Source: Alphaproteobacteria bacterium
GTDB lineage: Bacteria; Pseudomonadota; Alphaproteobacteria; Caulobacterales; Hyphomonadaceae
Assembly: GCA_018827375.1 (NCBI GenBank)
Contig: JAHJYW010000048.1
Coordinates: 124,001-188,000, forward strand
Direction of reading: 5' to 3'
Length of the DNA stretch: 64,000 bases
Part shown: positions 25,671 through 33,367 of the stretch, piece after piece
Layout: every line of letters begins with the position of its first letter
Position numbering within the stretch: the first letter of the stretch is position 1
Notes under the pieces: generated by a model
Told to the model about the DNA's origin: nothing
The model's database searches: none
Seen by the model: only the letters and a program-made list of their open reading frames with translations
Made by a program: the position numbers and the translations under genes

Positions 25671-27002
25671 TCACTCCGCTGGCAGGGCCTTTTTCTTCGT
25701 ACCGAAGTCCAGCTCGCCCACCGGTTCCGGCGTATTTGCCCGGTTTTCGATCTGTTTCGGCTCGGCCAGCGGCTTGTTCGGTGGGGCGATTTCCATGTCC
25801 TCGAACTTGCGAAGCGTCGGCAGCACGCGCTTGTCGAACGATCCCATCGCCGAATTGAAATGGTCGACAGAGCCGTTGAGCGACTTTCCGAGCTTCTCGA
25901 TATGGCCAAGCATCACGCCCATCCGGCCATAGAGTTCGGCACCCAGTTCAGCCGCCGCCATGGCGTTCTCGTTCTGGTGATGCTGGCGCCACAGATGCGC
26001 AACTGTCTTGGCCAAGGCGATCAATGTTGTCGGCGTCGTGACAATCACCTGTTTCGACATTGCCCGCTCGATCAGATCGGGGGCCTCCTGAAGCGCCGCC
26101 GCGAAGAAGTTTTCCCCCGGTATGAACATGGCGATATAATCGAACCGGTTGCCGAGGTTTGACTGGTAGTCCTTGGAGGCCAGCGTGTTGACGTGCCGCT
26201 GCACACTGGCCGCATGGGCCTTCAGGTGGACGATTTTCTGGGCGGGGTCTTCGGCCTCCACGGCGGACATATAGGAGGCAAGCGACACCTTGGAATCGAT
26301 CACGATCTGCCGGTCGCCCGGTAGGCGGATGATCGCATCCGGCCGCTGGCGGCCTTCCTCGGTTTCGTCATGGACCTGCTCGCTGAAATCACAGTGCGCG
26401 GAGAGGCCAGCCTGTTCCATGACGTTGCGAAGCGTCATCTCGCCCCAGCGCCCGCCACCCTTCGGCGCAGTCAGCGCGTTGACGAGCTTGCCGGTCTCGG
26501 CCGTGTTGCGGATCAGGCTCTCGCTGATCGCTTTTACCTGTTCCGACAGGAGCGACTTGTCCTCGGTGCGAACCTTTTCAAGGTCGTCGACCCGTTTCTT
26601 GAAGGCGTCGAAATTCTCGCCGATGGGCTTCATCAGCTCTTTCAGTTCGCCTTGCGCGCCTTCCCTGTGGCGCTTGAACGTCTCATCGGCGCGCTCCAGG
26701 AAGGCTGTGTTCGCGCGTTGCAAAACGCCCTGCGCCAACTGGGCAAACTTGGTTTCTTCCTCTGCACTGCGGGCGCGCGCCTCGGCGAGCGCGATCTCTG
26801 CCTGACGGGCAACTTCGTGCTGCGTTTTCAGGGCCTGCTTCGTATCGGCCAGGTCCTCTTCGGCACGGCGCAGGTCGCGGCGAACAAGGTCGGTGCTGCC
26901 ACGCAGCGTCCAGGCGAACACGCCAAGCCCGAGAGCCGCCAGCAGGAGCACAACATGAACGGCATCAAGGCCGATCGAGCCGATGGTTATAAGAGGTGTC
27001 AT
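25671..27002 (-). CDS. rmuC: DNA recombination protein RmuC
   Basis: 443 residues. An N-terminal membrane segment (about residues 15-32, VHVVLLLAALGLGVFAWTL) is followed by a long coiled coil rich in Ala, Glu and Gln (to about residue 180), then the conserved RmuC nuclease-like domain: GRWGEMTLRNVMEQAGLSAHCDF, RPDAIIRLPGDRQIVIDSKVSL and YIAMFIPGE. RmuC limits rearrangement between inverted repeats in E. coli; the biochemistry is little known. The gene lies 79 bases downstream of the PodJ-like gene. Confidence 0.92.
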   Translation of the reverse strand: MTPLITIGSIGLDAVHVVLLLAALGLGVFAWTLRGSTDLVRRDLRRAEEDLADTKQALKTQHEVARQAEIALAEARARSAEEETKFAQLAQGVLQRANTAFLERADETFKRHREGAQGELKELMKPIGENFDAFKKRVDDLEKVRTEDKSLLSEQVKAISESLIRNTAETGKLVNALTAPKGGGRWGEMTLRNVMEQAGLSAHCDFSEQVHDETEEGRQRPDAIIRLPGDRQIVIDSKVSLASYMSAVEAEDPAQKIVHLKAHAASVQRHVNTLASKDYQSNLGNRFDYIAMFIPGENFFAAALQEAPDLIERAMSKQVIVTTPTTLIALAKTVAHLWRQHHQNENAMAAAELGAELYGRMGVMLGHIEKLGKSLNGSVDHFNSAMGSFDKRVLPTLRKFEDMEIAPPNKPLAEPKQIENRANTPEPVGELDFGTKKKALPAE

Positions 27003-27081
27003 TCAGATATCCTGCCACGATTCTCATGGAACATATCTAGAACGAACTCGCCTGTCACGCCTCTAACGCAAGCGCGCAGGC

Positions 27082-30000
27082 TCAGCCGTTGTTCGGGCCT
27101 GAAGCGCGGGCATTCAGGCTGTCGATCAGGTCGCCGGTAATCGTGCCGGTCACGGGCAGGCCGTTGGCGCCTTCATAGCTGCGGATCGCCTGGGCTGTGC
27201 CGGTACCGACAACACCGTCCGGTGTGCCGATGTCATAGCCGAGCGAGGCGAGTGCCACCTGGACGCCCTGAACCTGCAGCGGGTTACCCGTGTTCCAGGG
27301 CTGGGCACCGAAGCGGCCATTGCTGATCGCATTGTCGCGCGACGCTTCCCACGCGATGGCGCGGTTATGTGCCAGCTCGGCGGCCTGCGGCGAGACGCGG
27401 GACTTCAGCTCGGTGACTTTTGCCGGTGCGCCGGGATCGCCGCTCTTGCCCGCCACTTCAAACCAGAAGAGCGCTTCGGTCAGGTTCGGGCTGATGCCCA
27501 GACCCTGCTCGTAAAGGATGCCGAGATTGTACTGGCTGTCGACAATGCCGAACTCGGCGGCCTTGCGAAACCACTCGACTGCGCCGGCATAGCTTTGCGT
27601 GCCGCCTTCGCCCTCGGCCATGTAGACGGCCAGGTCGTGCATGGCTTTCACATTGCCGCCATCGGCCGCTTTCTGGGTCCAGTCGCGAGCGAGAAACAGG
27701 TCCTTGGGCACGCCCATGCCCTTCTCGTGCAGCTTGGCGAGGCCGTATTGCGCAATCGGCAGGCCCTTGGTGGCGGACTTGCGCATCATCGACGCGCCAG
27801 CCGCGAAATCGCCAGCGGCAATCCGGTCCTGCGCGAGCTGGTATTGCGCGATGTGATTACCGGACGCGGCAGCGCCTTCAACGGAGACAAAAGGCGAGAT
27901 GGCCGGGAAGCTGGCTGTCGCCGCGATCACTTTCGCGGGCTTGGGCGTTGGTGCCGGCGCAACGACGGCGGCGGGAACAGGTTTGCTTTCAACCGGCGCG
28001 CTGGCAGCCTGTGCGGGCGCTGGCTGTGTCGCAGGTGCGGCGTCTTCAGCATCGAACAGGTCAGCGTCAGTTGCGCCAGCCGGCAGGGGCTCCGGCATCA
28101 TGGCGTCCTGCGGTGCCGCCTCTGCCAGAACGGCAGCTTCTGTGGCGGCCTCGACGGCCGAGACCGGGGCTTCCACGATTTCGGGCGCGCCCGGATCGAC
28201 ATAGGTATCGACTGATGCGGCCACGGCCGGTGCCGCCTGCTTGCCGCGAATATAGAGATAGCCGCCAACGGCGGCGCCCGTGATCACGACGGCGGATGCC
28301 GCCGCATAAAGCGGCATCTTGCTGGCGCTGCCCTGCGTCCGGTAGCCGGGCATGTCCGTGCTGCGCCGGTCGCGGCGATGCGGGGCGGAAACAGGGTTGC
28401 CAGCGGCGCTGATCGCGGCGCGACGGGCGCGGGCAATATAGTCGCTCGTGTCGTCTTCGCGAATGTCGATCGGGTCCAGTTCTGCGGCCGCCATTTCGTC
28501 TTCGACGGGCACAGGCATCGCGGCAGGCAGGAGGCCTTCGAGGAATTCGTCGTCATCATCATCGTCAGTGTCGAAGATGTCCGAAGCGCGCGCCTCGGTG
28601 TGGCTGTCATGCACGCCATCAATGCCGTCGAGTTCCGACAGCGGATCGAAATAGCTCTCCGGGCCGAGTGCGGCCTTTGACAGGGGCTCGCCTTCGGTCC
28701 GCGGCTCGGCGGCAAACGGGTCGAGGGAACTGTCGAGCAAGGCTTCAAGCTCTGACGTGTCGGGCTCGCCGCGCGCTTCAACGACTGCGTTCCAGCCCTG
28801 AATACCGGCTTCAAAGAATTCGTCATCATCGTCGTCCTCGGCCTGATCGGCAAAGGGGTCCTGATGCTGCGCCGTCGGGGCGTCATCCTCGGCCGCGAAG
28901 AAGTCTTCGTGGTCTTCATCTTCCTCGGCGTCCGGCAGGTCGGCCTTGAATGGCACAATCGTCTCGGCCTGAACCGGGGTTTGCACCGCAGCCGGTGGCG
29001 CCGTGAAATCAGGTGCATCCGGCAGCATGTCTGCGCCGCCGGGGTCTGCGTATGGCGGGGCGTTGAATTCCTCGAGGCTCTCAAGGCGCGTCGCGAGCGA
29101 GGCGATCGCGCGCTGGACCGGCGAGAGGGATGCGGTTGACTGCGTCTGGATCTGCTCAAGCCGCTCGGAGACGCTGGACAGGGCATCCGACAGGCGCGCA
29201 TCGGTGCGCTTGCGGTTCTCTTCCATATGCGTCGCCATTGCCTTGACGGCGTCGTCCTGGCGCTTCTGCAGGCGCGAGGCCACGGTCGCGACCTGCTCGC
29301 CGATCTGCTCGATGGCATCGGCGCTGCGGGTTTCGCTTTGGGTCACGCGCTCGTCGACGCGCTCCGCCAGCGTATCAATGCGTGCGCTGACTGTTTCGCC
29401 TAGCCGTTCGAACTGGGCGCGCATGGCTTCGGTGGCGGCTGTGTCGTCGCGTGATTCGACGTCGCGGATGCGCTCGTCGAAGCTGGACGACATGCGGTTG
29501 ACCTGGCTCGAAACCGTTTCCATCGCGCGCGTCTGGCGCTCTTCGGTCGCGGCGAGGCGCTTCTGCACGTCGCTGAGGTCGGATTTGATCGTGGTTACGG
29601 CGGTGCCGTCATAGCCTTCGGCGGCGCGGGAAATCTCGTCGGCCAGTTCCAGGCGGGCCTGATCGACTGTTTCGCGGACCGACTTGGTGAGGTCTTCGAA
29701 CCTGGCCTCGAATTCGGCGCGCAGGCGGTCAGCCAGTTCCGGGTCGGAGGCTTGCGCGACCGCTTCGATACGGCTGTCGAGGCTGGTGAACGTGGATTCC
29801 AGGCTTTTCAGGGCGGCGTCGGTCGTTGTCTCGGCGCGGTTCAGGCGGTCCTGGATGCGCAGCAGGGTGCCTTCCATGGATTCCAGCGCGCCGGAGACGT
29901 CGGCCTCGACGGCTGAAAGGCGCTCGGCCACTTCCTTGGCGGCGCCCTGTGATTGCTTCTCAGCGTCCTGCACGGCCTTTTCGACGCGGGCAGCGGCATC

Positions 30001-30639
30001 CGACAGGGTCGACTGGACCTTGGTCTCCATGCCTTCGACGCGGTCGTGCAGGTCAGCAAAGCCGGATTCGACGCGGCCCTTGATGGCCTGCGTGTCGTTC
30101 TGCGCCATTTCGCTTTCTTCATAGACATGCGTGGCCAGCTTGCCGAGCGCATCCTCAAGCGATTTCAGGGCCTCAAGGTTCTGCTTGCCGGACTCGTCCT
30201 GCTCCAGACGGCGCACCTTTGATTGTAGTGCTTCATGCGTGCCGCGCAGCTCGTCGATCAGGCTCTCGACATGCCCGACCACGGCATGGCTGTTGCCTTC
30301 GGCCTGTTCCAGCTTGGCAACGAGGCCCAGCACGGTGTGGTCCATGCCTGTAATGGCCAGTGTCGAGCGGGCTTCGGCAGCCTCGATCCTGCGGGTAAGG
30401 CGGTCCAGCGTCGACGACGCTGTCGTCTGCTGCGGCTGCGGCGGTGCCATTTCAGAATGATTGCGGGATTGCGGCCGATACAGCGACGAAATCTCGTTCG
30501 GCAGGCTGTAATCGTCAGACATCAAAAGACGGTTGAGGTATTCACCAAGGGTGAGCCCCTCCGCACTGGCGGCTTCACGCGCAGCATCGCGCGCGCGTTG
30601 GTCAATGCCTTTGACACTCCAGGGCCCTGTCTGGTTCAT
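27082..30639 (-). CDS. podJ: PodJ-like polar organelle development protein
   Basis: Large scaffold of 1185 residues with the architecture of Caulobacter PodJ. A conserved N-terminal motif SVKGIDQRARDAAREAA..GLTLGEYLNRLL (residues 8-39) is followed by extended coiled coil to about residue 500 and an acidic, Pro-rich disordered region with runs of Asp and Glu. A membrane segment lies at about 777-797 (AAASAVVITGAAVGGYLYI), then an Ala/Pro-rich periplasmic linker, three or so Sel1 repeats and a C-terminal peptidoglycan-binding domain (LQVQGVQVALASLGYDIGTPDGVVG). PodJ recruits pili, holdfast and polarity factors at the new pole. GAGGGAG precedes the ATG. The upstream region carries CtrA-type and GANTC sites, matching known cell-cycle control of podJ. 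Confidence 0.85.
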   Translation of the reverse strand: MNQTGPWSVKGIDQRARDAAREAASAEGLTLGEYLNRLLMSDDYSLPNEISSLYRPQSRNHSEMAPPQPQQTTASSTLDRLTRRIEAAEARSTLAITGMDHTVLGLVAKLEQAEGNSHAVVGHVESLIDELRGTHEALQSKVRRLEQDESGKQNLEALKSLEDALGKLATHVYEESEMAQNDTQAIKGRVESGFADLHDRVEGMETKVQSTLSDAAARVEKAVQDAEKQSQGAAKEVAERLSAVEADVSGALESMEGTLLRIQDRLNRAETTTDAALKSLESTFTSLDSRIEAVAQASDPELADRLRAEFEARFEDLTKSVRETVDQARLELADEISRAAEGYDGTAVTTIKSDLSDVQKRLAATEERQTRAMETVSSQVNRMSSSFDERIRDVESRDDTAATEAMRAQFERLGETVSARIDTLAERVDERVTQSETRSADAIEQIGEQVATVASRLQKRQDDAVKAMATHMEENRKRTDARLSDALSSVSERLEQIQTQSTASLSPVQRAIASLATRLESLEEFNAPPYADPGGADMLPDAPDFTAPPAAVQTPVQAETIVPFKADLPDAEEDEDHEDFFAAEDDAPTAQHQDPFADQAEDDDDDEFFEAGIQGWNAVVEARGEPDTSELEALLDSSLDPFAAEPRTEGEPLSKAALGPESYFDPLSELDGIDGVHDSHTEARASDIFDTDDDDDDEFLEGLLPAAMPVPVEDEMAAAELDPIDIREDDTSDYIARARRAAISAAGNPVSAPHRRDRRSTDMPGYRTQGSASKMPLYAAASAVVITGAAVGGYLYIRGKQAAPAVAASVDTYVDPGAPEIVEAPVSAVEAATEAAVLAEAAPQDAMMPEPLPAGATDADLFDAEDAAPATQPAPAQAASAPVESKPVPAAVVAPAPTPKPAKVIAATASFPAISPFVSVEGAAASGNHIAQYQLAQDRIAAGDFAAGASMMRKSATKGLPIAQYGLAKLHEKGMGVPKDLFLARDWTQKAADGGNVKAMHDLAVYMAEGEGGTQSYAGAVEWFRKAAEFGIVDSQYNLGILYEQGLGISPNLTEALFWFEVAGKSGDPGAPAKVTELKSRVSPQAAELAHNRAIAWEASRDNAISNGRFGAQPWNTGNPLQVQGVQVALASLGYDIGTPDGVVGTGTAQAIRSYEGANGLPVTGTITGDLIDSLNARASGPNNG

Positions 30640-30686
30640 CCCCGATACTCCCTCAGCCGGCCCACCGGATATTAACGTTAAAGGCC

Positions 30687-30691
30687 GATTC
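30687..30691. promoter_or_regulatory. GANTC (CcrM methylation) site upstream of podJ-like gene
   Basis: GATTC, 48-52 bases upstream of the podJ-like start, next to a TTAACGTTAA repeat at 30672-30681. GANTC is methylated by CcrM in most alphaproteobacteria and affects GcrA-dependent promoters. A 5-base match can occur by chance; only its position makes it notable. Confidence 0.35.
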
Positions 30692-30726
30692 GTTCACACT
30701 CGTTTACCGTGATGACAGGCTTGGTC

Positions 30727-30741
30727 TTAAAGCGAGGTTAA
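30727..30741. promoter_or_regulatory. CtrA-type site TTAA-N7-TTAA upstream of podJ-like gene
   Basis: TTAA, seven bases (AGCGAGG), TTAA, 88-102 bases upstream of the podJ-like start and 126 bases or more from the divergent MerR gene. It matches the CtrA full-site consensus. In Caulobacter podJ expression is tied to CtrA, DnaA and GcrA. Confidence 0.6.
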
Positions 30742-30810
30742 AGGTAAATATTTTCCTGCGATCTGGTAACGTATGGCGTTTTCTGTTTACCAAGGGGCAA
30801 GTTTCCCCGT

Positions 30811-30846
30811 ACGTTCGCGTAAAGTTGACGTTGACGTTCGCGTAAG
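30811..30846. promoter_or_regulatory. tandem LiuR-type operator upstream of merR gene
   Basis: The 12-mer ACGTTCGCGTAA occurs twice, at 30811-30822 and 30834-30845, 23 bases apart and therefore about two helical turns. The second copy extends to TTGACGTTCGCGTAAG, which shares TTnACGT and CGTAAG with the site at 33312-33327. It ends 21 bases before the regulator start, suggesting autoregulation. Confidence 0.6.
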
Positions 30847-30866
30847 CCTTGGTCTAAGCTGACTAA

Positions 30867-31346
30867 ATGCATCACAAGACATCTCATATTTCCGCCGCCG
30901 ACAGCCGCACCTTCACGATTTCCGAGCTTGCCCGGGAATATGGTGTGACGCCACGTGCCCTTCGTTTTTACGAAGACAAGGACATGTTGCACCCGGCGCG
31001 CGATGGCATGACCCGGGTCTATTCGAACCGGGACCGTGCTCGCCTCACGATTATCGTGCGCCTCAAGCGTCTCGGTCTGCCGCTGGCAGATATTCGTGAA
31101 ATCCTCGACCTTTACGTGCTGGACGATGGCGAACGGGCTCAGAAGTACATGATGCTCGACAAGTTCCGGAAGCAGGTCAAAGAGCTGGAAGTCCAGCGCG
31201 AGGACATCGACACGGCGCTGACCGAACTGCGCAAAGGCATCCTCTGGCTTGAGGACCTTATCCAGAAAGTCGGTCCAAACGAAGAAGGCAAGCGTCAGGT
31301 CGCGGCCTATGAAGCGGTCGCCCGTCGCCAGCTCGACGAAGTCTGA
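30867..31346 (+). CDS. MerR family regulator, LiuR-like
   Basis: 159 residues: an N-terminal MerR winged helix (FTISELAREYGVTPRALRFYEDKDMLHPARDGMTRVYS, residues 16-53), RDRARLTIIVRLKRLGLPLADIREILDLY, then a long dimerisation coiled coil (about 105-150). The sequence resembles LiuR, which controls branched-chain amino acid and fatty acid degradation in proteobacteria. There are no metal-binding cysteines. It heads the beta-oxidation block, with two ACGT-type sites upstream of itself and one before the second acyl-CoA dehydrogenase. Likely a repressor relieved by an acyl-CoA; the effector is not visible. Confidence 0.85.
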   Translation: MHHKTSHISAADSRTFTISELAREYGVTPRALRFYEDKDMLHPARDGMTRVYSNRDRARLTIIVRLKRLGLPLADIREILDLYVLDDGERAQKYMMLDKFRKQVKELEVQREDIDTALTELRKGILWLEDLIQKVGPNEEGKRQVAAYEAVARRQLDEV

Positions 31347-31368
31347 TCCACCTCCTTACCGAGGTTTT

Positions 31369-31431
31369 GGCAACTGGAACGACCTTTCTAGACGATTGCT
31401 CTAGAATGTTCGCCAGTTGCCATTTTTGTTT
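31369..31431 (+). terminator. large bipartite hairpin between merR and first acyl-CoA dehydrogenase
   Basis: Outer stem GGCAACTGG with CCAGTTGCC (9 bp) and inner stem TTCTAGA with TCTAGAA (7 bp) around CGATTGC, followed by ATTTTTGTTT. It has the form of a rho-independent terminator or attenuator. It ends 14 bases before the next start codon and two bases before that gene's AAGGAAG, leaving no room for a promoter after it. Confidence 0.7.
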
Positions 31432-31445
31432 ACAAGGAAGCTCAT

Positions 31446-33230
31446 ATGCCCCGTTACGACGCCCCCGTTCGCGATATGCAATTCATTCTTCATGAAGTGC
31501 TTCAGCTCCAGAACTATTCCAATCTGCCCGGTTTCGAGGACGCGACACCCGACCTGATCGATGCGATCCTGGAAGAGGGCGGCAAGTTCGCGAAGGAAGT
31601 GCTGTTCCCGCTGAACCATGTGGGCGACGTGCAGGGCTGCAAGCGCAATGACGATGCCAGCGTCAAGACGCCGGACGGGTTTCCCGAAGCGTTCAACATG
31701 CTGGTCGAGAATGGCTGGCCGCTCCTGACCAAGGATCCCGCCATGGGCGGGCAGGGCCTGCCGCAGGTCGTCGGTCTTGCCTGGGGCGAGATGATTTCCT
31801 CGGCCAACATGGCCTTTGGCATGTATCCGGGGCTGACCGGCGGCGCCTATGAGGCGCTGATGGCGGGTGGCTCGGACGAGCAGAAACAGATGTACGGCCC
31901 CAATATGGCGAGCGCCAAATGGGCCGGCACGATGAACCTGACCGAGCCGCAGTGCGGCACGGATCTCGGCCTGATCAAGACGAAGGCCGTGCCCCAGGCG
32001 GATGGCAGCTATAAGATCACCGGCCAGAAGATCTGGATTTCCGGCGGCGAGCAGGACCTGACCGAAAACATCATTCACCTTGTGCTTGCCCGGATCGAGG
32101 ACGCTCCGGAAGGCATCAAGGGCATCTCACTGTTCGTCGTGCCCAAGTATATCGTCAAGGAAGACGGCTCGCTGGGCGAGCGCAACGCTTGTTCCTGCGG
32201 TGGCCTCGAAGAGAAGATGGGCATCCACGGCAACGCGACCTGCGTCATGAACTATGACGGCGCGACCGGTTGGCTCGTCGGCGAAGAGCACAAGGGCATG
32301 CGCACCATGTTCGTCATGATGAACGAAGCCCGCCTCGGCGTCGGCCTGCAGGGCCTGTCGCAAGCCGAAATCGCCTATCAGAACGCCGCCGACTTCGCGA
32401 AGGACCGGGTTCAGGGCCGTTCGCTGAATGGCGCCAAGGCCCCGGAAAAAGTGGCCGATCCGATCATCGTCCACCCGGACGTGCGCCGCATGCTGCTCGA
32501 CCAGAAAGCCTTTATCGAGGGCGCCCGTGCCTTTGCCTACTGGACCGCTTTCCAAGGCGACCTGCAGCACAAGTCGACAGACGAAAAAATCCGCGAGCGG
32601 GCAGGGGACTATATGGCCCTGCTGACGCCGGTGGTAAAAGCCTACCTGACCCACAAGGGCTTCGAGAGCGCCAATATCGGCCTGCAGGTGCATGGCGGTT
32701 CGGGCTTCACCCGCGAGTGGGGCCTTGAGCAATATGTCCGCGATTGCCGCATCACCATGATCTATGAAGGCACGAACGGCATCCAGGCGCTCGACCTTGT
32801 CGGTCGCAAGCTGGCCAGCAATGGCGGCCGGGCCGTGTTCAGCTTCTTCGCCGAACTTGATGATTTCATCGGTATGGTGGGCGACGATGCCGAGCTGAAG
32901 CCCTTCATCGAAGGCCTGTCGACGGCGCGCGCCCAACTGCAGGAGGGCACAACCTGGCTGATGCAGAACGGCATGTCGGACTTCAACAATGCCGGCGCTT
33001 CCAGCCACGATTACCTGCACCTGTTCGGCCTGACGGCGCTGACGTATATGTGGGCGCGCATGGCCAAGGTGGCCATCGAGAAAAAGGCCGACGGCGAGCC
33101 TTTCTATGCCGAGAAGCTGCTGACCGGCCAATACTTCCTCGACCGCATGTTGCCGGATGCCGCTGCGCATCTCGCCAAGGTCAAGACCGGCGCCAAGTCA
33201 ATGATGGCGCTGACAGCCGACCAGTTCTGA
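31446..33230 (+). CDS. acyl-CoA dehydrogenase, long form with C-terminal domain (DmdC/AcdA-like)
   Basis: FAD enzyme oxidising an acyl-CoA to the 2-enoyl-CoA. At 594 residues it is longer than ordinary acyl-CoA dehydrogenases (about 380) and carries the C-terminal extension of the DmdC/FadE-like group. Core motifs are WAGTMNLTEPQCGTDLGLIKTKA, KIWISGGE, the catalytic region RITMIYEGTNGIQALDLVGRKL (Glu in YEG) and a VHGGSGFTREW segment. AAGGAAG precedes ATG 31446. DmdC handles 3-methylmercaptopropionyl-CoA in DMSP users, but the neighbouring beta-oxidation genes point to straight-chain acyl-CoA here. Promoter and hairpin context are discussed under the hairpin. Confidence 0.87.
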   Translation: MPRYDAPVRDMQFILHEVLQLQNYSNLPGFEDATPDLIDAILEEGGKFAKEVLFPLNHVGDVQGCKRNDDASVKTPDGFPEAFNMLVENGWPLLTKDPAMGGQGLPQVVGLAWGEMISSANMAFGMYPGLTGGAYEALMAGGSDEQKQMYGPNMASAKWAGTMNLTEPQCGTDLGLIKTKAVPQADGSYKITGQKIWISGGEQDLTENIIHLVLARIEDAPEGIKGISLFVVPKYIVKEDGSLGERNACSCGGLEEKMGIHGNATCVMNYDGATGWLVGEEHKGMRTMFVMMNEARLGVGLQGLSQAEIAYQNAADFAKDRVQGRSLNGAKAPEKVADPIIVHPDVRRMLLDQKAFIEGARAFAYWTAFQGDLQHKSTDEKIRERAGDYMALLTPVVKAYLTHKGFESANIGLQVHGGSGFTREWGLEQYVRDCRITMIYEGTNGIQALDLVGRKLASNGGRAVFSFFAELDDFIGMVGDDAELKPFIEGLSTARAQLQEGTTWLMQNGMSDFNNAGASSHDYLHLFGLTALTYMWARMAKVAIEKKADGEPFYAEKLLTGQYFLDRMLPDAAAHLAKVKTGAKSMMALTADQF

Positions 33231-33237
33231 CGCTGAC

Positions 33238-33265
33238 GGGGTGTGCGCATTCGCGCGCACATCCC
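33238..33265. terminator. hairpin between the two acyl-CoA dehydrogenase genes
   Basis: GGGGTGTGCGC pairs with GCGCACATCCC (11 bp, one G-U pair) around ATTCGC, starting eight bases after the stop codon. No strong T-run follows. It probably ends or attenuates the upstream transcript, since the next gene has its own operator. Confidence 0.55.
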
Positions 33266-33311
33266 TGACGCAGCGTGACCACTGTGCAAGCGGCGGTCTG
33301 TTTCTTACATG

Positions 33312-33327
33312 TTTACGTGAACGTAAG
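33312..33327. promoter_or_regulatory. LiuR-type operator upstream of second acyl-CoA dehydrogenase
   Basis: TTTACGTGAACGTAAG contains perfect inverted arms TTACGT and ACGTAA separated by GA. It lies 41-56 bases before the start of the acyl-CoA dehydrogenase gene and resembles operators of the MerR regulator LiuR. The same motif type lies upstream of the local merR gene. Confidence 0.65.
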
Positions 33328-33367
33328 CGGCAAGTGCCGCAGCAAAAATCAAAGGGAAGAGTGAGTA

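Noticed and set aside
28540-28860. Runs of GAT/GAC-type triplets in the podJ-like gene, as a repeat array
   Set aside because: They encode acidic Asp/Glu runs in the disordered region; there is no conserved repeat unit or spacer as in a CRISPR array.
31446-33230. Long acyl-CoA dehydrogenase as a true DMSP demethylation enzyme (DmdC)
   Set aside because: Only the domain layout is shared; no dmdA, dmdB or dmdD is nearby, and the neighbours are general beta-oxidation genes.
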